Below, piece after piece: positions 1 through 8,532 of a stretch of DNA of 64,000 nucleotides (positions are counted from its first letter, which is position 1; every line of letters begins with the position of its first letter). Origin of the DNA: Laedolimicola sp934402125 (GTDB lineage: Bacteria; Bacillota; Clostridia; Lachnospirales; Lachnospiraceae); contig NZ_JBQHTG010000003.1 in the NCBI RefSeq assembly GCF_052065835.1, forward strand, positions 62,001 through 126,000, read 5' to 3'. Position numbers and translations under genes: made by a program. The notes beneath the pieces were generated by a model. It was not told the origin of the DNA and did not search any database. It worked only from the letters and a program-made list of their open reading frames with translations.

Positions 1-2
1 AG

Positions 3-1052
3 CTTACCGAGATTGAGGCGCTGGTCCAGAAGTACTATCTGAATGAGATTGATACGGAAAAAGTGGAAAATTATCTCTATAAGGGTATGATTGCCGGCCT
101 GGACGACGCCTATGCAGCTTACTACACAGAGGAAGAATACAAAAGCATGATAGATTCCACCAACGGAAGCTATTTTGGCATTGGCGTGGAAATGAGCCAG
201 AATATGACCACCGGAATCATCACCATTACCCGTGTCTTTGAGGGCTCGCCTGCGGAAGAGGCCGGACTTCTTCCGGGAGATCTCATTTACAAGGTGCAGG
301 ATACAGAGGTGACCGGAGAGGATCTGACCAAGGTGGTTTCCATGGTAAAGGGAGCGGAAGGTACGACGGTTCCGATTTCCGTAGCCAGGGAAGGGGAAAA
401 CGATTATCTGACCTTTGACGTGGAACGCAGAACCATTGAGATCTCTACGGTAGAGCACAGGATGCTGGACGGCAATATCGGCTATATTTCCATCGCCAGC
501 TTTGATGATGTGACGGTCAATCAGTTCCTGACCGCTCTGGAGGATCTGGAAAATCAGGGCGAGACTGCGCTGATTATCGACCTTCGCAACAACGGAGGCG
601 GCCTGGTGTCCAGCGCGGGCAGCATTCTCGACCGCCTGCTTCCGGAAGGGCTGATTGTATACACAGAAGACAAATACGGCAACCGGGAGGAACTGAAGTC
701 CGACGCCGAGAACTATTTCGATAAACCGTTGGCTGTCCTGGTCAATGGAAACAGCGCCAGCGCTTCGGAAATCTTCGCCGGGGCCATCAAGGATTACGGA
801 ATCGGCACGCTGGTGGGAACCCAGACCTTTGGCAAGGGCATTGTCCAGAAGGTGTATCCCTTAAGCGACGGTACGGCTGTGAAGCTGACCGTATCCAAGT
901 ATTATACGCCCAAGGGCAACAATATCCACGGAATCGGCATAGCGCCCGACGTGGAGGTGGAGCTGGACGCGGACGTGGCCAACGCGATCACGATTCCGGA
1001 GGAGAAGGATAACCAGCTTCAGAAGGCTGTGGAGATCTTAACAGAAAAATAG
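3..1052 (+). CDS. C-terminal processing peptidase, S41 family (CtpA-like), 5' end outside window
   Basis: The reading frame is open from base 3, so the gene starts before the window and only the last 349 codons are seen. The visible order is the end of the N-terminal helical part, a PDZ domain (from FGIGVEM through the PISV strand), then the S41 catalytic core. The core holds the serine motif GNSASASEIFAG near 745-775 and the lysine motif TFGKGIVQK near 825-850, which form the Ser/Lys dyad of the family. These proteases are normally anchored in the membrane or secreted and trim C-termini of envelope proteins. The signal or anchor lies in the missing part. A strong terminator follows at once, so this is the last gene of its transcript. 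Family call is firm; substrate unknown. Confidence 0.93.
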   Translation, partial: LTEIEALVQKYYLNEIDTEKVENYLYKGMIAGLDDAYAAYYTEEEYKSMIDSTNGSYFGIGVEMSQNMTTGIITITRVFEGSPAEEAGLLPGDLIYKVQDTEVTGEDLTKVVSMVKGAEGTTVPISVAREGENDYLTFDVERRTIEISTVEHRMLDGNIGYISIASFDDVTVNQFLTALEDLENQGETALIIDLRNNGGGLVSSAGSILDRLLPEGLIVYTEDKYGNREELKSDAENYFDKPLAVLVNGNSASASEIFAGAIKDYGIGTLVGTQTFGKGIVQKVYPLSDGTAVKLTVSKYYTPKGNNIHGIGIAPDVEVELDADVANAITIPEEKDNQLQKAVEILTEK

Positions 1053-1060
1053 AGAGTGGA

Positions 1061-1095
1061 AACCCTGTTCGGAGGATTGCGGACAGGGTTTTTAT
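1061..1095 (+). terminator. Rho-independent terminator of the S41 protease gene
   Basis: A 10-bp stem ACCCTGTTCG / CGGACAGGGT (one G-T pair) with an 8-base loop is followed by a T run. It begins 9 bases after the protease stop codon. Confidence 0.88.
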
Positions 1096-1423
1096 CTGCA
1101 AATCATAAAATATTCTAAAAAGTCATAAAAATCTGTAAAACCCCATGTGACATAACATGCATACAAAACATAAAAATTCAAAACGTTCATATAAATGAAG
1201 TAATTTAGTCAAAATGCAAAAAGATTGTTTTTAAATTCGTGCAATAAGCACAGAAAATTTGTTTAATGCTACAAAAATATCAAAACATACATAAAATGAA
1301 CATAAAATATTGCAAAACGTTCATATAAAACCTTGCAAGATAAGAGGTGATTTTGTATGATAAGCACATAAGAAAAAAGAAACCAAGAATATAAATATCC
1401 AAGAAGAAAGGGAGATTTGAGAA
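1096..1423 (+). promoter_or_regulatory. AT-rich control region of the ula operon with a 17-bp direct repeat
   Basis: This 328-base gap has no credible gene. It is very AT rich and holds a perfect 17-bp direct repeat CAAAACGTTCATATAAA at 1179-1195 and 1313-1329, 134 bp apart. Related short words (ACATAAAA, TACATAAAATG) lie between the copies. The repeat is a good candidate operator for the DeoR-family regulator encoded in the operon, because paired, distant operators are usual in that family. I could not fix a clear -35/-10 pair. The ulaG ribosome site (AAAGGGAG) is at 1408-1415. Confidence 0.6.
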
Positions 1424-2527
1424 ATGTCCAAAATTAGTGAAATGACAAGAGACAGCTGGATCAAAAGCACCTTTCCGGAGTGGGGAACCTGGCTCGTAGA
1501 AGATATCGAGAACGAGGTTGTAGCTCCCGGAAACGTGGCTATGTGGTGGCTGGGATGTACCGGCGTATGGTTTAAGACACCGGCTGACACCAATATCACC
1601 ATCGACCTGTGGTGCGGAAACGGTAAGAGAACCCACGGCGACAACAAGATGAAGCCGGGCCATCAGATGGCAAATATGTGCGGCGGACGTTTGATGCAGC
1701 CGAACCTGAGAAACGTACCCTTCGTCATTGACCCGTTTGCTTTCAAGCATGTGGACGCAGTTCTGGCAACCCATTACCATCAGGATCATATGTCTGCAGA
1801 GTGGGCAGCACATGTAATCCAGAGCGGAATGACTACGACCGATGAGAACGGCAAAGAGATTCCGGTACCCTTCATCGGACCGAAGAAGTCTGTAGAGACC
1901 TGGGTAAAATGGGGCGTTCCGGAAGACCGCTGCATTACTGTAAAGCCGGGCGATACCATCAAGATCAAGGACCTGGAGATCGTTGCTCTGGACAGCTTTG
2001 ACCGTACCTGTATCGTTACCACAGACGATACCAGCGAGAACAGAGAAGAGCTGACAGGCGTTTGCCCCACGGATATGGACGATAAGGCAGTAAACTACCT
2101 GGTTAAGACTCCGGGCGGAAACATCTATCACTCCGGTGATTCTCACTTCTCCATTTACTTTGCAAAGCATGGTAAGGATTATGATATCGATGTTGCATTT
2201 GGTTCCTTCGGTGAGAACCCCATCGGTATGCAGGATAAGATGAGCTCTGTAGATATCCTTCGTATGGCTGAGAACCTGCGGTGTAAGGTTGTTGTCCCGA
2301 TTCACTGGGACGTATGGACCAACTTCCAGGCAGACTGCGACGAGATCAAGCTGCTGTATGATTTCAAGAAGGACAGAAACGAGTACAAGTTCCATCCGTT
2401 CTTCTGGCAGGTAGGTGGAAAGTACACCTATCCCCAGGACAAGGATAAGATTTACTATCATCACAGAAGAGGCTTTGAGGACTGCTTCGAGCATCCCCAG
2501 AACATTCCGTTCCGTTCCTGTCTGTAA
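1424..2527 (+). CDS. ulaG: L-ascorbate-6-phosphate lactonase UlaG
   Basis: A cytoplasmic metallo-beta-lactamase-fold lactonase that opens L-ascorbate 6-phosphate to 3-keto-L-gulonate 6-phosphate, the first step after PTS uptake. The 367-residue length fits the family (about 355 in E. coli). The metal motif HxHxDH is at residues 117-122 (THYHQDHMS). Further ligand-type motifs are YHSGDSHFS near residue 230 and VPIHWD near 290. It is the first gene of the operon; the IIA gene follows after 26 bases. Start chosen at the ATG with a ribosome site about 8 bases upstream. A long open frame on the opposite strand is only a shadow of codon bias. Confidence 0.96.
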   Translation: MSKISEMTRDSWIKSTFPEWGTWLVEDIENEVVAPGNVAMWWLGCTGVWFKTPADTNITIDLWCGNGKRTHGDNKMKPGHQMANMCGGRLMQPNLRNVPFVIDPFAFKHVDAVLATHYHQDHMSAEWAAHVIQSGMTTTDENGKEIPVPFIGPKKSVETWVKWGVPEDRCITVKPGDTIKIKDLEIVALDSFDRTCIVTTDDTSENREELTGVCPTDMDDKAVNYLVKTPGGNIYHSGDSHFSIYFAKHGKDYDIDVAFGSFGENPIGMQDKMSSVDILRMAENLRCKVVVPIHWDVWTNFQADCDEIKLLYDFKKDRNEYKFHPFFWQVGGKYTYPQDKDKIYYHHRRGFEDCFEHPQNIPFRSCL

Positions 2528-2553
2528 GCTTTGGAATAAGGGAGAAAGGGATT

Positions 2554-3012
2554 ATGTTAAGAGAGTTTGTAGAAAAGAAGCATTATCTGTTTGCCAAGGA
2601 AGCAAAGGACTGGGAAGACGCTATCATCATGAGCTGCAAGTCCCTGGAGGCAGACGGAACGGTAGAATCCAATTACGCCCATGATATCGTAGAGTGCGTT
2701 CGCAAGTACGGTCCGTATATCGTAATCATGCCGAACATCGCGATGCCGCATTCCCAGGAGGGCGCAGTCGGTGTCAACAAGACGGCCATCGGCTTTATGA
2801 AGCTGGAGAAGCCGGTCAGCTTTGACCCGAATGACCCGGAAAAGGACGCTCAGCTGTTCTTCACCCTGGCATCCTGCAATCCGGATCAGCATCTGAACAA
2901 TATGATGCGTCTGTCGGAAATGCTGATGAATGAGGAGCTGGTAGCAGAGCTTCTGAAGGCTGAGGGGCCGGAGGATCTGCTGAAGCTTCAGGAGAAGTAT
3001 CTGGACAAATAA
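2554..3012 (+). CDS. ulaC: PTS ascorbate-type EIIA component (UlaC-like)
   Basis: A 152-residue EIIA domain of the mannitol/fructose (type 2) fold. It takes phosphate from HPr on His66, seen in the motif MPNIAMPHSQ, and passes it to the EIIB protein encoded at 4619. It stands alone, as in the E. coli ula system, where the three PTS domains are separate polypeptides. It sits between the lactonase and the membrane component. The gene order G-C-A-B differs from E. coli (A-B-C) but all three PTS parts are present. Confidence 0.93.
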   Translation: MLREFVEKKHYLFAKEAKDWEDAIIMSCKSLEADGTVESNYAHDIVECVRKYGPYIVIMPNIAMPHSQEGAVGVNKTAIGFMKLEKPVSFDPNDPEKDAQLFFTLASCNPDQHLNNMMRLSEMLMNEELVAELLKAEGPEDLLKLQEKYLDK

Positions 3013-3083
3013 GAACCTGATCGCGGCCCGTGAGGGCGGGTTGCGGTTAAAGATAAAGGGGAAAATGTAGGAGGAAAAGAGTT

Positions 3084-4574
3084 ATGGATATTTTAATGAG
3101 AGCATGGTCGTACTTTGCTACGAACATTCTGCAGCAGCCGGCATGGATGATCGGCCTGATCGTTTTGATTGGTTACATTCTGCTGAAGAAACCCTGGTAT
3201 GATGTACTTGGCGGAACTATCAAGGCAGTCGTAGGTTACATGATCTTGGCAGCAGGTTCCGGCGGACTGGTAAGCAACTTCCGTCCGGTGCTGGTAGGTC
3301 TGAAGGATCGTTTCAATCTGGACGCTATGGTTATCGACCCGTATTTCGGACAGAACGCGGTAACCGCAGGAGTGGAGGAAGTATTTGGAAAGCCCTTCTC
3401 ACAGGTTATGCTGCTTCTTCTGATTGCGTTTATCATCAACATTTTACTGGTTCGTTTCAGTAAGGTGACAAAGCTTCGTTCCCTGTTTACCACAGGTCAT
3501 GTACAGGTACAGCAGGCTTCCACAGCTTACTGGCTGCTCCTGTTTGCACTGCCGGGACTGGCTACCAATAACACAGCGCTTCTGGTCGTAATGGCAATCG
3601 TACTTGGTCTGTACTGGGCAGTAGGCTCCAACCTGACCATTAAGCCGACCCAGGAGCTGACAGACGGCGCAGGCTTCTGTCTTGGACATCAGCAGATCAT
3701 GGGAGTGGCACTGTTCTCCTGGATCGCAGGCAAAATGCATGAGCGCGATGTAAAGAAGGGCAAAGAGGCTTCCAAGAAGCTGGAGGATATCGAACTTCCG
3801 GGCTTTATGTCTATCTTCAATGAGAACATGGTATGTACCGCAATCCTGATGACGGTATTCTTTGGAGCAATCCTTCTGGTTCTTGGCAGAGATTATCTGA
3901 CTGAGGCCGGATTCATGAAGGAAGGACAGAGTTTCCTGTTCTATATCCTGACTGTCTGCCTGAACTTCGCAGTATATCTGGCAATCCTGCAGCTGGGTGT
4001 TCGTACCTTCGTAACAGAGCTGACCAATTCCTTCCAGGGTATTGCCAATAAGTGGCTCCCGGGTTCCGTACCGGCAGTAGACTGTGCGGTATCTTACGGT
4101 TTCGGTTCTCCGAACGCAGTACCGATTGGTTTCCTGGCTGGTGCTCTTGGACAGTTTATCGCAATCGCGGCACTGATTATTCTGAAGAGCCCGGTACTGG
4201 TAATTGCCGGATTCGTACCTGTTTTCTTTGACAATGCGACCATCGCGGTGTATGCTAATAACAAGGGCGGTCTGAAAGCAGCGCTTATCCTGCCGTTTAT
4301 CTCCGGTCTGTGCCAGGTATTCGGTTCTGCGTTAATCGCAGGCTGGGTAGGCATGGCAGCATACGGCGGATACCTTGGTATGTGGGACTGGGCAGTTGTA
4401 TGGCCGGTATTCACAGTTCTGATGAAGTACTTAAGCTACGCAGGTCTGGCAATTGTAATTGTTGCCCTGCTGGCTATCCCGCAGCTGCAGTACAGAGCTG
4501 ACAAGGAAGGCTACTTCATGATGACTGAGGACTGGGAAGCATACAAAGAGCTGAAGGCTAAGAAGGCTGAATAA
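3084..4574 (+). CDS. ulaA: PTS ascorbate permease EIIC (UlaA/SgaT)
   Basis: A 496-residue polytopic membrane protein with about ten or more hydrophobic segments, for example MIGLIVLIGYILL near residue 25, LLLLIAFIINILLV near 110 and a final pair ending before the charged C-terminus YKELKAKKAE. Length and composition fit the UlaA family, which takes up L-ascorbate and releases it as the 6-phosphate. The ribosome site GGAGGAAAAG precedes the ATG. A short GC-rich inverted repeat lies between ulaC and this gene (GCGGCCCGTGAGGGCGGG), possibly an mRNA-stabilising hairpin. UlaB follows after 44 bases. Confidence 0.95.
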   Translation: MDILMRAWSYFATNILQQPAWMIGLIVLIGYILLKKPWYDVLGGTIKAVVGYMILAAGSGGLVSNFRPVLVGLKDRFNLDAMVIDPYFGQNAVTAGVEEVFGKPFSQVMLLLLIAFIINILLVRFSKVTKLRSLFTTGHVQVQQASTAYWLLLFALPGLATNNTALLVVMAIVLGLYWAVGSNLTIKPTQELTDGAGFCLGHQQIMGVALFSWIAGKMHERDVKKGKEASKKLEDIELPGFMSIFNENMVCTAILMTVFFGAILLVLGRDYLTEAGFMKEGQSFLFYILTVCLNFAVYLAILQLGVRTFVTELTNSFQGIANKWLPGSVPAVDCAVSYGFGSPNAVPIGFLAGALGQFIAIAALIILKSPVLVIAGFVPVFFDNATIAVYANNKGGLKAALILPFISGLCQVFGSALIAGWVGMAAYGGYLGMWDWAVVWPVFTVLMKYLSYAGLAIVIVALLAIPQLQYRADKEGYFMMTEDWEAYKELKAKKAE

Positions 4575-4618
4575 AGATTCGTCAAATATACTAGTTAATC
4601 CGATAGGAGGAAACGACA

Positions 4619-4915
4619 ATGCTGAACATTTTGGTTTGCTGCGCAAATGGCGCAGGAACAAGTCTGATGATGAAGATGACTACAGAGAAGGTTGTAAAAT
4701 CCCTGGGTATCAAGGTTGGAAAGCTGCATCACTGCTCTCTTTCTGAGGGAAAGAGCTCTGCAACCCAGTTTGATGTAGTATTCTGCCCGCTGAACTTCAT
4801 CTCCATGTTCAAGGAAGCAGAAGCAAAGGGTGTCCATGTAATCGGTCTGAAGAACGTAATGTCTCAGGCAGAGATGGAAGAAAAACTGAAAGCATCCGGA
4901 GTACCGCTTGAGTAA
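4619..4915 (+). CDS. ulaB: PTS ascorbate EIIB component (UlaB)
   Basis: A 98-residue EIIB protein of the lactose/galactitol/ascorbate fold. The phosphorylation loop is at the very N-terminus: Cys7-Cys8 then ANGAGTS, of which Cys8 fits the active-site position. It carries phosphate from the IIA protein to the sugar held in the IIC protein. The ribosome site is a strong AGGAGG. A strong terminator lies between this gene and the regulator gene, so the PTS genes can be expressed well above the downstream genes. Confidence 0.94.
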   Translation: MLNILVCCANGAGTSLMMKMTTEKVVKSLGIKVGKLHHCSLSEGKSSATQFDVVFCPLNFISMFKEAEAKGVHVIGLKNVMSQAEMEEKLKASGVPLE

Positions 4916-4956
4916 TAAGTAAAACAGGAAATTACTGTTTGCAGTAACAACGAGGG

Positions 4957-4996
4957 CGCTTCCCCGTGGCTGGAAGGCCATGGGGGAGCGTTTTTC
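4957..4996 (+). terminator. Terminator after ulaB (intra-operon)
   Basis: A 14-bp stem CGCTTCCCCGTGGC / GCCATGGGGGAGCG with a 5-base loop is followed by TTTTT. It probably lowers transcription of the regulator and enzyme genes downstream relative to the PTS genes. Confidence 0.85.
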
Positions 4997-5039
4997 TGAT
5001 GGATATGATTCAAAAGGATACAAGAAGGAGTGAAATGCC

Positions 5040-5798
5040 GTGAAAACAAGCCGTTCCATTGTGAACAGTCGAAGAGAGAAAATCCTGGAGACCGTAAGAA
5101 ATGATGGAGATGTGTCAGTCAGCAGCCTGTCGGAAATGCTGCAGGTTTCTCCTCTGACGATTCGGCGCGATCTCCAGTATCTGGAAGAACATAAACTCCT
5201 GGAGCGCTTTTACGGAGGCGCAAGGACAGGAAATGCGGAAGTACCGCGAAAAAACAGCAGAGAGCTCCGGAAGGAGCGGATTGCAAAATATGCGGCCGGT
5301 CTGGTGGAGGATGGAGACAGCATTCTTCTGAATACAAGCTCCACAGCTCTTGCTATGGTAAAATACATTACCAGCCGGAATGTAACAATTATTACAAATA
5401 ACGGCAATATTATCAATGAGGAGAATCCCTCTCAGGCAACGATTATTCTTCTGGGCGGGGAACTGCGGTATCAGAAGGGCGCCATGGTTGGTGATTTTAC
5501 AAAAAATAGTCTGGAGTATGTGACCGCGAAGAAAAGCTTTATCGGATGTACGGGAATCAGCCCGGATATCGGCATGGTGACAGAGATGGTGAGCGAGGTA
5601 AACCTGAATCAGATGATGTTTCAGCGGGTAACCGGCGCATCTTATATTCTGGCAGACAGCTCCAAGTTCGGAGAAAGAACAGGAGGCGTATCCTGTCCGC
5701 CGGAGAAAATAGAAAATATTATCACGGACATGAACGCCCCGGCGGATATGCTCCGTGAATTTCGTGAAATGGGAACCTGGGTATATCAGGTAGATTAG
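5040..5798 (+). CDS. DeoR/GlpR-family transcriptional regulator of the ula operon
   Basis: A 252-residue regulator. The N-terminal winged helix-turn-helix has the family pattern LSEMLQVSPLTIRRDLQYLE at residues 33-52, followed by RFYGGA. The C-terminal part is the DeoR sensor domain (NTSSTALAMV; ILADSSKFGE), which binds a phosphorylated sugar intermediate. The start is GTG, chosen because AAGGAG lies 10 bases upstream and the nearby ATG is closed by a stop at once. Its place inside the ascorbate operon makes it the likely local repressor, with the 17-bp repeats before ulaG as candidate operators; that pairing is inference. Confidence 0.9.
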   Translation: MKTSRSIVNSRREKILETVRNDGDVSVSSLSEMLQVSPLTIRRDLQYLEEHKLLERFYGGARTGNAEVPRKNSRELRKERIAKYAAGLVEDGDSILLNTSSTALAMVKYITSRNVTIITNNGNIINEENPSQATIILLGGELRYQKGAMVGDFTKNSLEYVTAKKSFIGCTGISPDIGMVTEMVSEVNLNQMMFQRVTGASYILADSSKFGERTGGVSCPPEKIENIITDMNAPADMLREFREMGTWVYQVD

Positions 5799-5812
5799 GA
5801 GACGAGACTGCA

Positions 5813-6862
5813 ATGAAAGTAAATAAAATCAAAACACACGAACTGGAAAAATGCTATTCTATCTGTCCGCTGACCTACAACGGAACAGAGCATATGCTGG
5901 TAGCGGCAGAGAAGGTGAATAAGTGCCTGCTGTTTGACCTGGACGGTAATCTGGAAGAAACCGTATGGGACGAGCCCGGCGGAGTTATGACGATGGTTCA
6001 GATTCCGGGAAGCAACGGCGAGTTCCTGGCTACCCATAAATTTTACTCACCGAACGATTCCAAGGAGGCGAAGATTATCCTGGCTTCTCCCAAGGGGAAA
6101 AATGACTGGGCGGTAAAGACCATTGCGGATTTGCCCTTCGTACATCGTTTCGATATCCTGACCAGAGGCGGCGTAAACTATATCGTTGCCTGCGCGCTGA
6201 AGTCCGGCCATGAGTTCAAAGACGACTGGAGTATGCCGGGCAAGATCTGGGTAGGCGAGCTTCCGGCAGATTTAAGCGATATCAACGAGGACAACCAGGT
6301 GAAGCTGATTCCCCTGAAGGAGAACCTGCTGAAGAACCATGGTTACTGCCGCATAGAAAAGGACGGCATCATGAGCGGTATCGTGGGAACCGAGAATGGC
6401 ATTTTCAAGGTGACGCCGCCGGCAGAAAAGGGCGGCGAGTGGAGCGTAGAAACTCTGACAGAGGATCCGGCCAGCGATATGACCTTTGCTGATTTCGATG
6501 GAGACGGCGAGGAGGAAATGCTGGTTATGACCCCGTTCCACGGCGATACCATCAAGATTTATAAGAAGGTTGACGGTAAGTACAGCTGTATCAAGACCTT
6601 CGAAGGCTCCTATGAGTTCCTGCACGGTATCTGGGGCGCAGAGATTCTGGGGAAGGGTATGGCGATCATCGGAAACCGTAAGGGCGATCGGGATCTGATG
6701 GCATGCTATCACGATGGTAAGGATTATGTCCTGGAGGTTCTGGATCACAACGTAGGACCGGCAAACACCCGTGTATACAAGAAGCCGGGCAACAAGCTGG
6801 GTATCCTGTCCACCAACCGTGAGATTGACGAGATCGCGTTCTATGAGATTGAGAGCCTGTAA
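5813..6862 (+). CDS. Uncharacterised beta-propeller-like protein in the ula operon
   Basis: I do not recognise a named family. The 349-residue product has no signal peptide or membrane segment, so it is probably cytoplasmic. It is rich in short beta-strand-like stretches and contains an FG-GAP/VCBS-like calcium motif, FADFDGDGEEEMLVM near residue 225, and several similar Gly-Asp turns. This suggests a propeller or WD-like fold. It lies between the regulator (14 bases) and ulaE (28 bases) and clearly shares their transcript, so a role in ascorbate or related sugar-acid use is likely. It occupies the place where a decarboxylase (UlaD) would be expected but shows no resemblance to that OMP-decarboxylase fold. 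Confidence 0.75.
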   Translation: MKVNKIKTHELEKCYSICPLTYNGTEHMLVAAEKVNKCLLFDLDGNLEETVWDEPGGVMTMVQIPGSNGEFLATHKFYSPNDSKEAKIILASPKGKNDWAVKTIADLPFVHRFDILTRGGVNYIVACALKSGHEFKDDWSMPGKIWVGELPADLSDINEDNQVKLIPLKENLLKNHGYCRIEKDGIMSGIVGTENGIFKVTPPAEKGGEWSVETLTEDPASDMTFADFDGDGEEEMLVMTPFHGDTIKIYKKVDGKYSCIKTFEGSYEFLHGIWGAEILGKGMAIIGNRKGDRDLMACYHDGKDYVLEVLDHNVGPANTRVYKKPGNKLGILSTNREIDEIAFYEIESL

Positions 6863-6890
6863 GCAGGATCTTTGTAGGAAAGGATAAAAC

Positions 6891-7739
6891 ATGAAAGCAT
6901 ACAGCATTGGATTATACGAAAAGGCTATGCCGAATACGCTGACCTGGAAGGAAAAGCTGGAGGCAGCGAAAGAAGCAGGATACGATTTTGTAGAAATCAG
7001 CATTGACGAAACCGATGACAAGCTGGCCCGTCTGGACTGGACAAAGGAAGAACGTTTGGAGCTGGTAAAGACCATGTACGAGGTGGGACTGCCCATCCGC
7101 AGCATGTGTCTGTCCGGACACCGGAAGTACCCGCTGGGAAGCAGCGATCCGGCTACAGAGGCAAGAAGCCTGGAGATTATGGAGAAGGCCATTCAGCTGG
7201 CAGATGATCTGGGCGTCCGCATCATCCAGCTGGCAGGCTATGACGTATATTATGACGAGTCCACGCCGGAGACCGTAGAGCGTTTCGGACGGAATCTCAA
7301 AAAAGCAGTTTGTATGGCAGCCAGAGCAGGCGTGCTCATGGGATTTGAGACCATGGAAAATGAATTTATGAACACCTGCGAAAAATCCATGAAATATGTG
7401 GATGAGATCAACTCTACTTACTTGAATGTGTATCCCGACTGTGGTAATATCAATAATGCGGCAATTACTTATGGAACCGATGTGCTTGCAGATCTTAGAA
7501 GCTGTGATGGCCATGTGGTTGCCATGCATTTAAAGGAGACTGTTCCGGGCAAGTTCCGCGACATGATGTACGGAGAGGGACAGGTTGATTTCCCGGCGAT
7601 GATTGACACCGCATGGAAGATCGGTGTGCGCCGTTTTGTAACGGAGTTCTGGTATCTGGGTAAGGAGGATTGGAAGGCAGATCTGCATTTTGCCAATTCT
7701 GCCATGAGAAAGCTCCTGGATCAGAAGGTGGACGACTAA
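6891..7739 (+). CDS. ulaE: L-xylulose-5-phosphate 3-epimerase (UlaE/SgbU family)
   Basis: A 282-residue TIM-barrel sugar-phosphate epimerase of the AP-endonuclease-2-like superfamily. It converts L-xylulose 5-phosphate to L-ribulose 5-phosphate. Family motifs are SIGLYEKAMP at the N-terminus, RSMCLSGHRKYPLGS near residue 75, the metal-binding Glu in GFETMENEF, the Asp in VYPDCGNI, and the final Glu in FVTEFWYLG. Length matches UlaE (about 284). It is followed after 13 bases by the 4-epimerase gene. Confidence 0.95.
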   Translation: MKAYSIGLYEKAMPNTLTWKEKLEAAKEAGYDFVEISIDETDDKLARLDWTKEERLELVKTMYEVGLPIRSMCLSGHRKYPLGSSDPATEARSLEIMEKAIQLADDLGVRIIQLAGYDVYYDESTPETVERFGRNLKKAVCMAARAGVLMGFETMENEFMNTCEKSMKYVDEINSTYLNVYPDCGNINNAAITYGTDVLADLRSCDGHVVAMHLKETVPGKFRDMMYGEGQVDFPAMIDTAWKIGVRRFVTEFWYLGKEDWKADLHFANSAMRKLLDQKVDD

Positions 7740-7752
7740 AGGAGGAGAAATC

Positions 7753-8454
7753 ATGTTAGAGGAACTGAAAAAACAGGTTTATGAAGCCAATATGGAGCTT
7801 CCGAGAAGAGGACTTATCACCTATACATGGGGAAATGTCAGTGGAATCGACCGGGAAAAGGGTCTTTTTGTAATCAAACCCAGCGGAGTAGAGTACGATC
7901 TGCTGAAGCCGGAGGATATGGTAGTTATCGACCTTGAGGGCAATAAGGTAGAGGGCGATTACAATCCGTCTTCCGATACACCGACCCATCTGGAGCTGTA
8001 TAAGGCGTTCCCGAAGATTGGCGGCGTAGTACATACCCACTCTCCGTGGGCTACCTCCTGGGCACAGGCAGGCCGCAGCATTCCCTGCTACGGAACCACA
8101 CACGCAGATTACTTCTACGGCGAGATTCCCTGCGCCAGAAGCCTGACCGCAGAGGAAATCAACGGCGAGTATGAGAAGAATACAGGTCTTGTAATCGTTG
8201 AAACCTTCAACAACAGAGGCATCGATCCGATGCATGTACCGGGCGTTCTGTGCACCAACCATGGACCGTTTACCTGGGGAACAGACGCAGCCAATGCCGT
8301 ACACAACGCAGTCGTTCTTGAGGAGGTTGCCAAGATGGCATGCCGTACCGAGATTTTGAATGCAAGAGTACAGCCGGCTCCGCAGGTTATCCAGGACAAG
8401 CATTTCCTGAGAAAGCATGGCGCAAATGCGTACTACGGACAGATTAAGAGATAA
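7753..8454 (+). CDS. ulaF: L-ribulose-5-phosphate 4-epimerase (UlaF/AraD family)
   Basis: A 233-residue class II aldolase-fold epimerase that turns L-ribulose 5-phosphate into D-xylulose 5-phosphate, the entry to the pentose phosphate route. The zinc histidines are visible at residues 94 and 96 (VVHTHSPWA) and in CTNHGPFTWG near residue 171. The phosphate/substrate region SDTPTHLELYK is typical. It is the last gene of the operon and is followed by a terminator. The same reaction is catalysed by AraD, but the context makes UlaF the better name. Confidence 0.94.
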   Translation: MLEELKKQVYEANMELPRRGLITYTWGNVSGIDREKGLFVIKPSGVEYDLLKPEDMVVIDLEGNKVEGDYNPSSDTPTHLELYKAFPKIGGVVHTHSPWATSWAQAGRSIPCYGTTHADYFYGEIPCARSLTAEEINGEYEKNTGLVIVETFNNRGIDPMHVPGVLCTNHGPFTWGTDAANAVHNAVVLEEVAKMACRTEILNARVQPAPQVIQDKHFLRKHGANAYYGQIKR

Positions 8455-8470
8455 TAGAGAATCAGATTGC

Positions 8471-8507
8471 AGCAGCCGGATCCAGTGTGATCCGGCTGTT
8501 ATATTTA
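8471..8507 (+). terminator. Terminator of the ula operon
   Basis: A perfect 10-bp stem CAGCCGGATC / GATCCGGCTG (8473-8482 and 8489-8498) with a 6-base loop is followed by TTATATTTAA. Confidence 0.75.
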
Positions 8508-8532
8508 AAAAAGACAGAAGAGGGTGGATGAT

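Noticed and set aside
1280..2494. Long open frame (404 codons) on the minus strand across ulaG
   Set aside because: It is a mirror of the ulaG codon pattern, has no ribosome site, crosses the ula control region and encodes no recognisable protein.
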